A stretch of 64,000 nucleotides of DNA from positions 5,052,501 to 5,116,500 of the forward strand of contig NZ_CP007014.1 in the NCBI RefSeq assembly GCF_000452705.1, in the 5' to 3' direction. A program made the translations under genes and the position numbers. Origin of the DNA: Pseudomonas syringae CC1557 (GTDB taxonomy: Bacteria; Pseudomonadota; Gammaproteobacteria; Pseudomonadales; Pseudomonadaceae). Shown piece by piece: positions 29,395 to 37,920 of the stretch (position 1 is its first letter; each line of letters begins with the position of its first letter). The notes under the pieces are model-generated. The model did not search any database. It was not told the DNA's origin and saw only the letters and a program-made list of their open reading frames with translations.

Positions 29395-29528
29395 TCTCGT
29401 TCCGCACGCTCCAGCGTAGAAATGCAGTTCTGGACGCTCTGCATCCGATTTTGGGTAAGCGGCGCGGCGCAGATCTGTGACGCGGAGCGTCACGGGACGC
29501 ATGCCAACGCGGAGCGTCGGCACGAGAG
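29395..29528. repeat. Composite extragenic palindromic repeat, copy 1
   Basis: A 134-base element bounded by inverted ends (TCTCGTTCC at the left, GGCACGAGA at the right). Inside are smaller palindromes such as GACGCTCTGC and GTGACGCGGAGCGTCAC, and the word ATGCCAACGCGGAGCGT. Related pieces occur at 29543, 37921, 41393, 47181, 54621 and 60321. It codes for nothing visible and resembles REP/BIME-type DNA of pseudomonads. Confidence 0.75.
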
Positions 29529-29542
29529 GTGTTCTTTCGGAC

Positions 29543-29669
29543 GACTCTCGTTCCGCACGGCCCAGCGTGGGGATGCAGTTATGGACGCTCTGCGTCCGAC
29601 ATTGAATGTGCGGCGCGGCTTGGATGTGTGACGCAGGGCTTCACGAATGCATGTCAACGCACGAGAGTC
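29543..29669. repeat. Composite extragenic palindromic repeat, copy 2
   Basis: A second, diverged copy of the element 14 bases upstream of it, with longer inverted ends (ACTCTCGT at the left, ACGAGAGT at the right) and the internal palindrome GGACGCTCTGCGTCC. The tandem pair fills nearly all of the 333-base space between cobK and the copper chaperone gene. The stretch from 29670 to 29726 is left for the promoter of that gene. Confidence 0.75.
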
Positions 29670-29726
29670 AGCCGGACTTGTTATAACGATGGGCAAAACA
29701 TCTGAAAGCCCCCGGAGAATCCCCCC

Positions 29727-30188
29727 ATGCTCAAAAAAGCATTCCTGCTGACCGCATTGCTGCTGCCGGCCTGCTTCGTCCACGCCCATGAGTACAAGGC
29801 GGGGCCCCTGCTGATTGGTCATCCGTGGTCGATGGAGCTGCCGCCCAATGCACCCACTGTGGCGACGTACTTCACTATCGAGAACAAAGGCGACAGCGCC
29901 GACCGCCTGATCAGCGTCGACACGCCCATCGCCGGGCAGGCTCAGTTGCATGAGCATGTGCACGCCGATGGTCTGATGAAGATGCAGCATGTCGAGGCGG
30001 TCGATATCCCGGCAGGCGCCAAAGTGAGTTTCGCGCCGATGGCCTGGCATGTGATGCTGCTGGACATCAAGGACCGTTCGAAACTGGTGGTCGGCCAGCG
30101 CTTCCCGATGACCCTGCATTTTGAAAAGGCGGGAGATGTCGAGGTCCAGGTCGTGGTACAAAAGCAGGCCCCTGAGCACCAGCACTGA
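29727..30188 (+). CDS. Periplasmic copper chaperone, PCuAC family
   Basis: A 153-residue exported protein with a signal peptide (LLTALLLPACFVHAH, likely cut after VHA). The copper-binding pattern of PCu(A)C proteins is visible: a His/Met cluster (HEHVHADGLMKMQHVE, about residues 74-89) and a later MAWHVMLLDIK. These proteins bind Cu(I) in the periplasm, and some deliver it to cytochrome oxidase. A GGAG site precedes the ATG. It begins a three-gene set with a DUF2946 protein and a PepSY membrane protein, which suggests copper handling. Confidence 0.9.
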   Translation: MLKKAFLLTALLLPACFVHAHEYKAGPLLIGHPWSMELPPNAPTVATYFTIENKGDSADRLISVDTPIAGQAQLHEHVHADGLMKMQHVEAVDIPAGAKVSFAPMAWHVMLLDIKDRSKLVVGQRFPMTLHFEKAGDVEVQVVVQKQAPEHQH

Positions 30189-30201
30189 GTAGCTTTCGAG
30201 A

Positions 30202-30636
30202 GTGAGCGCCACACGCCGTCGCAACCGTTCAACCGCACCCCGTAATAGCCGGGGCGCGTGGTTGAGCCTGTTTGCCATGTTGATGATCTTTATCGGTCCA
30301 CTGGTCTCCCAGTCGATGCCGATGGACCAGCACGCCGGTATGTCGATGTCCATGCCCGCCGGCATGAACATGTCGGCTGACAGCCACGCCCATCACAGTG
30401 CCGAACATGCCATGCCTGCTGATACCGGCATGAGCGATCACGCGCTGTGGGCCAAGTGTGGCTATTGCACCCTGCTGTTCAGTTGCCCGGCGCTGCCCCA
30501 TGTACTGGAGCTGGTGGCGGCTACGCCTCCCGTGCCAAGCGATTTCTTCGCGTTGTTGCCGTTGCAAGGCCACGCCCACAAACCCATCTTCCCCAACGCT
30601 CGAAGTCGGGCTCCGCCGACGCTCATCGCCGCATAA
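30202..30636 (+). CDS. DUF2946-type Met/His-rich membrane-anchored protein
   Basis: A 144-residue protein from a GTG start 13 bases after the chaperone gene. It has a basic N-terminus, one hydrophobic helix (about 19-37), and then a segment dense in Met and His (SMPMDQHAGMSMSMPAGMNM, then HAHHSAEHAM, about 38-78). A CGYC pair (about 91-94) follows in DHALWAKCGYCTLLFSCPAL, the DUF2946 hallmark. The composition suggests metal binding, and the context suggests copper. The exact role is unknown. Confidence 0.8.
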   Translation: MSATRRRNRSTAPRNSRGAWLSLFAMLMIFIGPLVSQSMPMDQHAGMSMSMPAGMNMSADSHAHHSAEHAMPADTGMSDHALWAKCGYCTLLFSCPALPHVLELVAATPPVPSDFFALLPLQGHAHKPIFPNARSRAPPTLIAA

Positions 30637-30719
30637 CCAGAAAAAGATTCCACGACCGCGCACGGCTCCTAGGCTGCGTGCAGTTCGTGCTGTGTTATCC
30701 CTGTTGGGGAGCGTTGAAC

Positions 30720-32093
30720 GTGTCCAAACCTGTTGTCTCCTTTTATAACCTGGCCTGGCGATGGCATTTCTACGCCGGCCTGTTCGTTGCACCCTTCATG
30801 ATTCTGTTGTCGCTGACCGGGATCATCTACCTGTTCAAGCCGCAACTGGACAACCTGATGTACAGCGATCTGCTGTACGTGACGCCGACCGAGCATCGTC
30901 TTGGCGCCGATGAGCAGCAAAAGCGGGTGCTGAGTGCTTATCCACAGGCCGCCATCGGCAAGTATTTCCCGCCGACCAGCACCGAGGGCAGTGCGCAATT
31001 TGTCGTCAGCGAGCGGGGTCGCGAAGTCAATGTCTTCGTCGACCCGTATCGCGGCGACATTCTTGGCACTCAGGACGCCAAGGATAATTTGCAGGCGATC
31101 GCCCGCGCGCTGCATGGCGAATTGATGATCGGCACTGTCGGTGACCGGCTTGTCGAGCTGGCGGCGGGCTGGGGCATTGTGCTGGTGGTCTCCGGACTTT
31201 ATCTGTGGTGGCCACGCGGTCGCTCGGCGGCTGGCGTGTTCTGGCCACGCCTGACCGCCAAAGGCCGAGTGCTGTGGCGAGACCTTCACGCAGTTACCGG
31301 TTTCTGGGGCGCGTTGTTGCTGCTGTTCATGCTGCTGAGTGGCATGACCTGGACCGGTATGTGGGGCAAGCAATACGCAGCGGTATGGAATACCTTCCCG
31401 GCGGCGATGTGGACAAACGTGCCCAAATCCGACAGAACGGCCGGCGAGCTGAACAGCGCCAGCGTGCAGACTGTACCGTGGGCCATGGAAAACACCCCGA
31501 TGCCGGTTTCAACGGGCGAACACGCCGAGCACATGGACCACATGCATATGTCCAGCGCGCCGGCCGCGCCAAAGGTATCGTTGCAGCAAGTGGTCGACAT
31601 CGCACAGGCCAGAGACATCGTGCCGGGCTACAGCATCACCCAGCCCAAGACCGCCGATGGCGTGTTTACCGTGTCGGTGTTCGCCGACGACCCACGCGAT
31701 GACGCCACGCTGCATATCGACCAATACACCGGCAAAGTGCTGGCCGATGTCCGCTACGTTGATTACAGCGCAGTGTCCAAGGCCACCGAACTCGGCGTGA
31801 TGCTGCATGAGGGCAAGTTTTTCGGCTGGATCAATCAGCTGTTGATCCTGCTGGTATGCCTGATGGTGTTGCTCAGTTCGGTCAGCGGCCTGGTGATCTG
31901 GTGGAAGCGCAGACCTCAGAGCGGGCTTGGTGTGCCGCCGTTGCGCCATGACCTGCCGCGCTGGAAAACCGCGACCGTGGTGATGATCGCGCTGGGATTG
32001 ATGTTCCCTCTGGTGGGCATTTCAATGCTGATTGTCTGGGCGCTTGATCGAATAGTGCTTTCGCGCTTTGCCAAACAGGCGGCAACAGCTTAG
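30720..32093 (+). CDS. PepSY-domain inner-membrane protein
   Basis: A 457-residue protein. The GTG at 30720 follows GGGGAG by eight bases and starts VSKPVVSFYNLAWRWHFYAG; the open frame upstream overlaps the DUF2946 gene and has no family match. About five membrane helices are seen, with two PepSY regions in the periplasmic loops. Near residues 264-276 is a His/Met cluster (EHAEHMDHMHM) that could bind copper. Such proteins accompany siderophore or copper uptake genes and some act as reductases; here the neighbours favour copper. Confidence 0.87.
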   Translation: MSKPVVSFYNLAWRWHFYAGLFVAPFMILLSLTGIIYLFKPQLDNLMYSDLLYVTPTEHRLGADEQQKRVLSAYPQAAIGKYFPPTSTEGSAQFVVSERGREVNVFVDPYRGDILGTQDAKDNLQAIARALHGELMIGTVGDRLVELAAGWGIVLVVSGLYLWWPRGRSAAGVFWPRLTAKGRVLWRDLHAVTGFWGALLLLFMLLSGMTWTGMWGKQYAAVWNTFPAAMWTNVPKSDRTAGELNSASVQTVPWAMENTPMPVSTGEHAEHMDHMHMSSAPAAPKVSLQQVVDIAQARDIVPGYSITQPKTADGVFTVSVFADDPRDDATLHIDQYTGKVLADVRYVDYSAVSKATELGVMLHEGKFFGWINQLLILLVCLMVLLSSVSGLVIWWKRRPQSGLGVPPLRHDLPRWKTATVVMIALGLMFPLVGISMLIVWALDRIVLSRFAKQAATA

Positions 32094-32107
32094 ATTGCTC
32101 GCTGCGG

Positions 32108-32165
32108 GGCCTGAAACCATTGAGTGGCGTTGTGATGAATTCCTCCTCATACCTGGTTTCAGGCC
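32108..32165. repeat. Inverted repeat after the PepSY gene
   Basis: GGCCTGAAACCA at 32108-32119 is repeated exactly, inverted, at 32154-32165 with a 34-base spacer. It lies 15 bases after the PepSY stop. It lacks a T run and could be a transcript end, a protein site or the edge of an old insertion. Confidence 0.55.
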
Positions 32166-32286
32166 TCGCCCTGCCTTGAATCGCTCTTGCCCCACACCGA
32201 TACTTCCTACCGACCACGTAGCCGATACAGCAGTCATCTACCAGCACTGGCCGGTAGCCCTGCGCCGCCAACCCTGACTACATGAA

Positions 32287-32568
32287 ATGAACCGCGTGGC
32301 GACAGGCTGCCGCGGATCATCAATCATGCAGGCCAGCCTGACAGGCTACGCTCAGGTCACCCAGCAACGTGAACAGCGTCACAACCAGAAGCTCGCAGAT
32401 TACTGGGTCGTTGAACTACCCGAGGGTAGACCCGAAGCAGCGCATTGCTTGCAGCTTTGCGCGACAAAACGCCGCAACCGCTAGTTGTTCGCTTACTTCG
32501 ACGTACCTGAGCAGATCGTTGGCGAGACTTATGACCTGTATACGGTCGAGAAAGAAGACTCGGTGTGA
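32287..32568 (+). pseudogene. Possible remnant of a small gene, interrupted by a stop
   Basis: One frame is open from 32287 to a TAG at 32482-32484 and then continues to a TGA at 32566-32568. The translated text looks protein-like on both sides of the stop (QKLADYWVVELPEGRPEA before it, LFAYFDVPEQIVGETYDLY after it). A GC hairpin at 32592-32612 could be its terminator. I recognise no family. It may be a decayed gene or chance; the rest of 32094-32732 shows no other gene. Confidence 0.3.
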
Positions 32569-32590
32569 CATTCCCTATCCGATAAGCAGC

Positions 32591-32617
32591 TAGCCCGCCC
32601 GATGAAAGCGGGCCTTT
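32591..32617 (+). terminator. Terminator-like hairpin upstream of urtA
   Basis: GCCCGC and GCGGGC pair around a nine-base loop and are followed by CTTTG. It lies 24 bases after the end of the possible gene remnant and would keep its transcription out of the urt operon. Confidence 0.55.
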
Positions 32618-32732
32618 GACGCACCGCACCATCACGGCGCGCAACGCGCACCGCCTTTCGCACGGCGTTCCACGGTGGTGCGCGACGCGCCTCCCGCGCG
32701 ACAGATTCATTCCATTTTGCGACTTTTTTGCA

Positions 32733-32749
32733 TTGGCCCAGCATTTGCT
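32733..32749 (+). promoter_or_regulatory. Sigma-54-type promoter of the urt operon
   Basis: TTGGCCCAGCATTTGCT has the -24 GG and -12 GC doublets exactly ten bases apart, the spacing required by RpoN, and both boxes (TTGGC, TTTGC) are near consensus. It ends 68 bases before the urtA ATG. Urea transport under NtrC and RpoN is common in proteobacteria. The motif is seen; activity is inferred. Confidence 0.7.
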
Positions 32750-32817
32750 AATGCTTGATAAGCGCAATGTTTGCACCGCCCGCAACCCTCATTCAGAAAT
32801 CACGAACGGAGTCAGCC

Positions 32818-34083
32818 ATGAAGCGTCGCAGTCTGATCAAAGCCTTCACCCTGTCCGCATCAATCGCCGCCATGGGGCTGACCTGGACGGTTCAGGCTGC
32901 CGAGACCATTAAGGTCGGCATTCTGCATTCGCTGTCAGGGACCATGGCGATCTCCGAGACCTCGCTCAAGGATATGGCGCTGATGACCATCGACGAGATC
33001 AATGCCAAGGGCGGTGTCAACGGCAAGATGCTGGAGCCCGTGGTTGTGGACCCGGCATCCAACTGGCCGTTATTCGCGGAAAAAGGCCGTCAGTTGCTGA
33101 CCCAGGACAAAGTGGCGGTAGTGTTCGGTTGCTGGACATCGGTATCCCGCAAGTCGGTCTTGCCAGTATTTGAAGAATTGAACGGTTTGCTGTTCTACCC
33201 CGTGCAGTACGAAGGCGAAGAGATGTCGCCCAACGTGTTCTATACCGGTGCAGCGCCTAACCAGCAGGCCATTCCTGCGGTCGAGTACGTGATGAGTGAA
33301 GACGGCGGCTCTGCCAAGCGCTTCTTCCTGCTCGGCACTGACTACGTTTACCCGCGAACCACCAACAAGATTCTGCGCGCGTTCCTGCACTCCAAAGGTG
33401 TGAAAGATACCGATATCGAAGAGGTCTACACGCCGTTCGGCCACTCCGATTATCAAACCATCGTCGCCAACATCAAAAAGTTCTCGGCGGGCGGCAAAAC
33501 GGCAGTCATCTCGACCGTCAATGGCGACTCCAACGTGCCGTTCTATAAGGAACTGGCCAACCAGGGCCTGAAAGCCACCGACGTTCCGGTTGTCGCCTTC
33601 TCGGTAGGCGAAGAGGAACTGCGCGGCATAGACACCAAACCGTTGGTGGGCCACCTGGCTGCCTGGAACTACTTCCAGTCGGTGGAAAACCCAGTCAACA
33701 AGAAGTTCGTCGCTGACTGGAAAGCCTACGCGAAAAAGAAAAACCTGCCAGGCGCTGACAAGGCGGTGACCAACGACCCGATGGAAGCCACTTACGTCGG
33801 CATCCACATGTGGGCGCAGGCAGTCGAAAAAGCCAAGTCCACCGACGTGAACAAGGTGCGTGAAGCCATGGCCGGGCAGACGTTCGCTGCCCCATCCGGC
33901 TTCACCCTGACCATGGACAAGACCAACCACCATCTGCAAAAGCCAGTGATGATCGGCGAAATCCAGGACGACGGGCAATTCAACGTCGTCTGGCAGACCA
34001 AAGAACCGATCCGCGCCCAGCCTTGGAGCCCGTACATTCCCGGCAACGACAAAAAGCCGGACGCCCCGGTGAAGAGCAACTGA
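32818..34083 (+). CDS. urtA: Urea ABC transporter, periplasmic substrate-binding protein
   Basis: UrtA captures urea in the periplasm for the UrtBCDE transporter. The ATG at 32818 gives 421 residues with an export signal carrying a twin-arginine-like KRRSLIKAF and cleavage after VQA; an upstream in-frame ATG (32755) would overlap the promoter motif. Family blocks include KVGILHSLSGTMAISE, VVFGCWTSVSRKSVLPVFEE, LLFYPVQYEGEE and FFLLGTDYVYPRTTN. It is first in an operon with the permeases, ATPases and urease genes downstream. Confidence 0.95.
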   Translation: MKRRSLIKAFTLSASIAAMGLTWTVQAAETIKVGILHSLSGTMAISETSLKDMALMTIDEINAKGGVNGKMLEPVVVDPASNWPLFAEKGRQLLTQDKVAVVFGCWTSVSRKSVLPVFEELNGLLFYPVQYEGEEMSPNVFYTGAAPNQQAIPAVEYVMSEDGGSAKRFFLLGTDYVYPRTTNKILRAFLHSKGVKDTDIEEVYTPFGHSDYQTIVANIKKFSAGGKTAVISTVNGDSNVPFYKELANQGLKATDVPVVAFSVGEEELRGIDTKPLVGHLAAWNYFQSVENPVNKKFVADWKAYAKKKNLPGADKAVTNDPMEATYVGIHMWAQAVEKAKSTDVNKVREAMAGQTFAAPSGFTLTMDKTNHHLQKPVMIGEIQDDGQFNVVWQTKEPIRAQPWSPYIPGNDKKPDAPVKSN

Positions 34084-34190
34084 CGGATAAAAGCCGACTG
34101 CTGATCGTTCCTACGCTCAGCGCCAAGCGTTATATACAGGTCCTGAAGCCCGCGAAATACGGGGCTTCAAAGCTTCTGCCCACAGGGCGC

Positions 34191-34276
34191 AGGAGCGAAC
34201 TTGTTCGCGAAGACGGTAGTTCGAACGATACATTTTCGGAGAATGTACCGGCCCTTTCGCGAACAAGTTCGCTCCT
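34191..34276. repeat. Pseudomonas REP-type inverted pair
   Basis: A 21-base arm at 34191-34211 (AGGAGCGAACTTGTTCGCGAA) recurs exactly inverted at 34256-34276, 44 bases apart. The core GAACTTGTTCGC is the familiar Pseudomonas REP palindrome. The spacer has a smaller palindrome (CATTTTCGGAGAATG). The 300 bases between urtA and urtB hold this pair and no gene; the stem could dampen expression of urtBCDE relative to urtA. Confidence 0.8.
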
Positions 34277-34384
34277 ACGGCCTTCGGTCAGAATCAGAAC
34301 AGACCCGCACGTAACGCTGGGCGCAGGCCGTGAAGGACCGCCTCAAGAGCAGACGACGCCCTACTGAATCAAGGCCATATTGAT

Positions 34385-35974
34385 ATGCCTTCTTACCTTT
34401 ACCGCTTCATCCTCGCCCTCAGCCTGCTGCTGCCCTTCACAGCACAGGCCAGCGATGCCGGTGAATTTGCCTCAGCCAGCTCTTCCCGACAGGCAGAGCT
34501 GCTGGAAGCCTGGGCAGCAAGTCCGGTCCCTGAACGCCTGGAGCTGCTTGAAGCGCTGCGCGATGGCCGTGTTGCCGCCGACAGCAGCAAACGCGCCTGG
34601 ATCGAAAGCAACGAGAAATACGTGGCGGTCGATGCACAAGCGCCCACAGCAGCCGACGCCCCAAGCCCTGACGAACCGCGAAAACTGCGCCTGAATAACC
34701 GGCTGCGTGGCCTGGTCGAGACAGCTCTGGCCAGCCACCAACTGCTGGCAGACGATACGCGACTGCGCATGGCGGCCGCCTTGCAACTGCAAAAAAGCGC
34801 CCGCCCCGCGCAACTGGGCCTGCTGAGCCAACGGGTAGCCAGCGAAACTGATTCCAGCGTTAAAAGTGCACTGACACTTGCCTTGGCCAACCTGCAACTG
34901 GTCGATTCCAGCCCCACAGTGCGTCTGGCCGCAGTGCGCCTGCTCGGTGAAACCGGCGATCCGCTGGCCCGCACCCGCCTTGAGTCGCTGCTGGCTCCAG
35001 GCGTTGAAACCGACACGTCAGTCCGCATAGCCGCTGAAACCAGCCTGGCGCAGGTCAACCGCAAGCTGATGATTGGCGAAATCCTCGGTCAGGCGTTCAG
35101 TGGCATGTCCCTGGGTTCGATCCTGCTGCTGGCGGCTTTGGGCCTGGCAATCACCTTCGGCCTGCTCGGCGTGATCAACATGGCCCACGGCGAAATGCTG
35201 ATGCTCGGCGCGTATTCAACCTATGTGGTGCAACTGATGTTTCAGCGCTATGCGCCGGGAGCAATCGAGTACTACCCGTTGATCGCGCTGCCAGTGGCGT
35301 TTTTTGTCACAGCCGCTATCGGCATGGCGCTGGAGCGCACGGTGATTCGTCACTTGTACGGCCGCCCGCTGGAAACCCTGCTTGCCACTTGGGGCATCAG
35401 CCTGATGCTGATCCAGGCCGTGCGGCTGGCATTCGGCGCGCAGAACGTCGAAGTTGCCAACCCGGAGTGGCTGTCCGGCGGGATTCAGGTGCTGCCCAAC
35501 CTGGTGCTGCCTTACAACCGCATCGTGATCATCGCGTTCGCGCTGTTCGTGGTGGTGCTGACCTGGCTGTTGCTGAACAAGACCCGTCTGGGCCTGAACG
35601 TGCGCGCTGTGACCCAGAACCGCAACATGGCTGCCTGCTGTGGCGTGCCGACCGGACGCATTGACATGATGGCCTTCGGGCTGGGCTCGGGTATCGCAGG
35701 TCTGGGCGGCGTCGCACTTAGCCAGATCGGCAATGTCGGCCCGGACCTTGGCCAGAGCTACATCATCGATTCATTCCTGGTCGTGGTGCTCGGCGGTGTC
35801 GGGCAACTGGCTGGCAGTGTCACAGCGGCCTTCGGTCTGGGCATTGCCAATAAGATTCTCGAACCGCAGATCGGCGCGGTACTGGGCAAGATCCTGATCC
35901 TGGCGCTGATCATTCTGTTTATCCAGAAACGTCCGCAAGGCCTCTTCGCATTGAAAGGACGGGTGATCGACTGA
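34385..35974 (+). CDS. urtB: Urea ABC transporter, permease UrtB (long form)
   Basis: UrtB is one of two membrane subunits of the urea importer. The 529-residue protein has a signal-like helix (about 5-22), then a soluble Ala/Leu-rich helical region (about 23-225) with repeat-like segments, then a LivH-type permease (about 230-529; LGVINMAHGEMLMLGAYSTY and GLGSGIAGLGGVALSQIG). The long N-terminal extension is known in UrtB of several proteobacteria. The stop overlaps the urtC start (TGATG). Confidence 0.94.
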   Translation: MPSYLYRFILALSLLLPFTAQASDAGEFASASSSRQAELLEAWAASPVPERLELLEALRDGRVAADSSKRAWIESNEKYVAVDAQAPTAADAPSPDEPRKLRLNNRLRGLVETALASHQLLADDTRLRMAAALQLQKSARPAQLGLLSQRVASETDSSVKSALTLALANLQLVDSSPTVRLAAVRLLGETGDPLARTRLESLLAPGVETDTSVRIAAETSLAQVNRKLMIGEILGQAFSGMSLGSILLLAALGLAITFGLLGVINMAHGEMLMLGAYSTYVVQLMFQRYAPGAIEYYPLIALPVAFFVTAAIGMALERTVIRHLYGRPLETLLATWGISLMLIQAVRLAFGAQNVEVANPEWLSGGIQVLPNLVLPYNRIVIIAFALFVVVLTWLLLNKTRLGLNVRAVTQNRNMAACCGVPTGRIDMMAFGLGSGIAGLGGVALSQIGNVGPDLGQSYIIDSFLVVVLGGVGQLAGSVTAAFGLGIANKILEPQIGAVLGKILILALIILFIQKRPQGLFALKGRVID

Positions 35975-37053
35975 TGAGCCAGCCATTGATGGTAACTGCC
36001 GCACAAAAAGTCGGCCCTAAAGGCACGCTGACGGTGGGCATTCTGATCCTTGCAGTGCTGCTGGCACTGCCGCTACTGTCGCTGTTGCCTGCCGATAACA
36101 GCTTTCAGGTGTCGGCCTACACGCTGACACTGGTAGGCAAGATTCTCTGCTACGCCATCGTCGCCCTTGCGCTGGATCTGGTCTGGGGCTACGCCGGGCT
36201 GTTATCGCTGGGCCACGGCCTGTTCTTCGCGCTTGGGGGTTATGCGATGGGCATGTACCTGATGCGCCAGGCCGCAGGCGACGGCTTGCCTGCATTCATG
36301 ACGTTCCTGTCGTGGACCGAGCTGCCGTGGTACTGGGCGGGCACCGATAATTTTCTCTGGGCGCTGTGCCTGGTGGTGCTGGCGCCGGGTTTGCTGGCGC
36401 TGGTATTCGGCTTTTTCGCCTTCCGCTCCCGCATCAAGGGCGTCTATTTCTCGATCATGACCCAGGCCCTGACCTTTGCCGGCATGCTGCTGTTCTTCCG
36501 CAACGAAACCGGCTTTGGCGGCAACAACGGTTTCACCAACTTCCGCAGCATTCTGGGTTTCAGCATCAGTTCGCAAGGCACCCGTGCCGTGCTGTTTCTG
36601 GCCACTGTCGTGCTGCTGGTCGCCAGCCTGTACATCGGCTGGAAGCTGGCACAGAGCAAGTTCGGCCGGGTGCTGACGGCGCTGCGTGATGCGGAAAACA
36701 GGCTGATGTTCTGCGGCTACGATCCACGCGGCTTCAAACTGTTCGTCTGGGTGTTGAGCGCCGTCATGTGCGGCCTGGCCGGGGCCTTGTATGTGCCGCA
36801 GGTCGGTATCATCAACCCCGGCGAAATGTCGCCGACCAACTCCATCGAAGCGGCTGTCTGGGTCGCTTTGGGCGGTCGCGGCACACTGATCGGGCCACTG
36901 CTGGGCGCGGGTCTGGTGAATGGCATGAAGAGCTGGTTCACCGTGGCTTTTCCGGAATACTGGCTGTTCTTTCTCGGCGCGCTGTTCATCATCGTCACGC
37001 TGTACTTGCCCAAGGGCGTGATCGGCCTGCTGAAGAAAAGGAGCGATCAATGA
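35974..37053 (+). CDS. urtC: Urea ABC transporter, permease UrtC
   Basis: UrtC is the LivM-type partner of UrtB. The 359-residue protein has about ten membrane helices with DLVWGYAGLLSLGHGLFFALGG-like family text at about 68-90 and the EAA-like GLAGALYVPQVGIINP stretch near 267-282. It is coupled at both ends: its ATG overlaps the urtB stop and its stop overlaps the urtD ATG. Confidence 0.95.
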   Translation: MSQPLMVTAAQKVGPKGTLTVGILILAVLLALPLLSLLPADNSFQVSAYTLTLVGKILCYAIVALALDLVWGYAGLLSLGHGLFFALGGYAMGMYLMRQAAGDGLPAFMTFLSWTELPWYWAGTDNFLWALCLVVLAPGLLALVFGFFAFRSRIKGVYFSIMTQALTFAGMLLFFRNETGFGGNNGFTNFRSILGFSISSQGTRAVLFLATVVLLVASLYIGWKLAQSKFGRVLTALRDAENRLMFCGYDPRGFKLFVWVLSAVMCGLAGALYVPQVGIINPGEMSPTNSIEAAVWVALGGRGTLIGPLLGAGLVNGMKSWFTVAFPEYWLFFLGALFIIVTLYLPKGVIGLLKKRSDQ

Positions 37054-37910
37054 AAACCACTCCGACGCCGTCTTACATGCTCGAACCGGTGCTGGCCCCC
37101 AACTCCGACGCCGGCACCAGCCGCGACGCCGTGGGACTCGGCAAAAGTGCCGGGAAAGGCTTGAATACACGCCACGGCACGATCCTCACGCTGGAAGACA
37201 TCAGCGTCAGCTTCGACGGTTTCAAGGCGTTGAATAACCTGAATCTGTACATCGGCGTGGGTGAACTGCGCTGCATCATCGGCCCCAACGGCGCAGGCAA
37301 GACCACGCTGATGGACGTCATCACCGGCAAGACCCGCCCCAGCCACGGCAAGGCCTGGTTTGGCGAAACGCTGGACCTGACGCAGATGAGCGAGGTGCAG
37401 ATTGCGCAGTCCGGCATTGGCCGCAAATTTCAGAAACCCACGGTATTCGAAGCCCTGAGCGTGTTCGAAAACCTGGAACTGGCGCAGAAGGCCGATAAAT
37501 CGGTGTGGGCCAGCCTGCGTGCGCGCCTGAGTGGCGAACAGCAGGACCGGATCAACGAAGTGCTGGAAACCATCCGCCTGACCACCTCGATGCATCGCCC
37601 GGCAGGCTTGCTGTCCCACGGCCAGAAGCAGTTTCTGGAAATCGGCATGCTGCTGGTCCAGGACCCGCAACTCTTGCTGCTCGACGAACCGGTGGCAGGC
37701 ATGACCGACGCCGAAACCGAGTTCACCGCCGAACTGTTCAAAAGCCTGGCTGGCAAGCACTCGCTGATGGTGGTGGAACACGACATGGGTTTCGTCGGCT
37801 CGATTGCCGACCACGTCACCGTGCTGCATCAGGGCAGCGTACTGGCCGAAGGCTCATTGAACGACGTACAGGCAGACGAGCGCGTGATTGAAGTTTACCT
37901 GGGGCGCTAG
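37050..37910 (+). CDS. urtD: Urea ABC transporter, ATPase UrtD
   Basis: UrtD is one of two ATPases of the urea importer (LivG type). The ATG at 37050 lies in the urtC stop and gives 286 residues. Motifs are Walker A GPNGAGKTT, the signature region LLSHGQKQFLEIG and Walker B LLLLDEPVAGM, then the switch His in VVEHDMGFV. The first 40 residues are a polar tail before the ABC domain, which is longer than in LivG. Confidence 0.95.
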   Translation: MKTTPTPSYMLEPVLAPNSDAGTSRDAVGLGKSAGKGLNTRHGTILTLEDISVSFDGFKALNNLNLYIGVGELRCIIGPNGAGKTTLMDVITGKTRPSHGKAWFGETLDLTQMSEVQIAQSGIGRKFQKPTVFEALSVFENLELAQKADKSVWASLRARLSGEQQDRINEVLETIRLTTSMHRPAGLLSHGQKQFLEIGMLLVQDPQLLLLDEPVAGMTDAETEFTAELFKSLAGKHSLMVVEHDMGFVGSIADHVTVLHQGSVLAEGSLNDVQADERVIEVYLGR

Positions 37911-37920
37911 CGCAACGAAC

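Noticed and set aside
29395..29669. Tandem palindromic repeats as a CRISPR array
   Set aside because: Only two long diverged copies with inverted ends, no short regular repeats with unique spacers, and no cas genes.
30447..30719. Upstream extension of the PepSY gene overlapping the DUF2946 gene
   Set aside because: It lies in another frame of a real gene; the GTG at 30720 has a good ribosome site and gives the family N-terminus.
36202..37170. 322-codon minus-strand frame opposite urtC
   Set aside because: Its translation is rich in Gln, His and Arg, as expected from the reverse of hydrophobic membrane codons.
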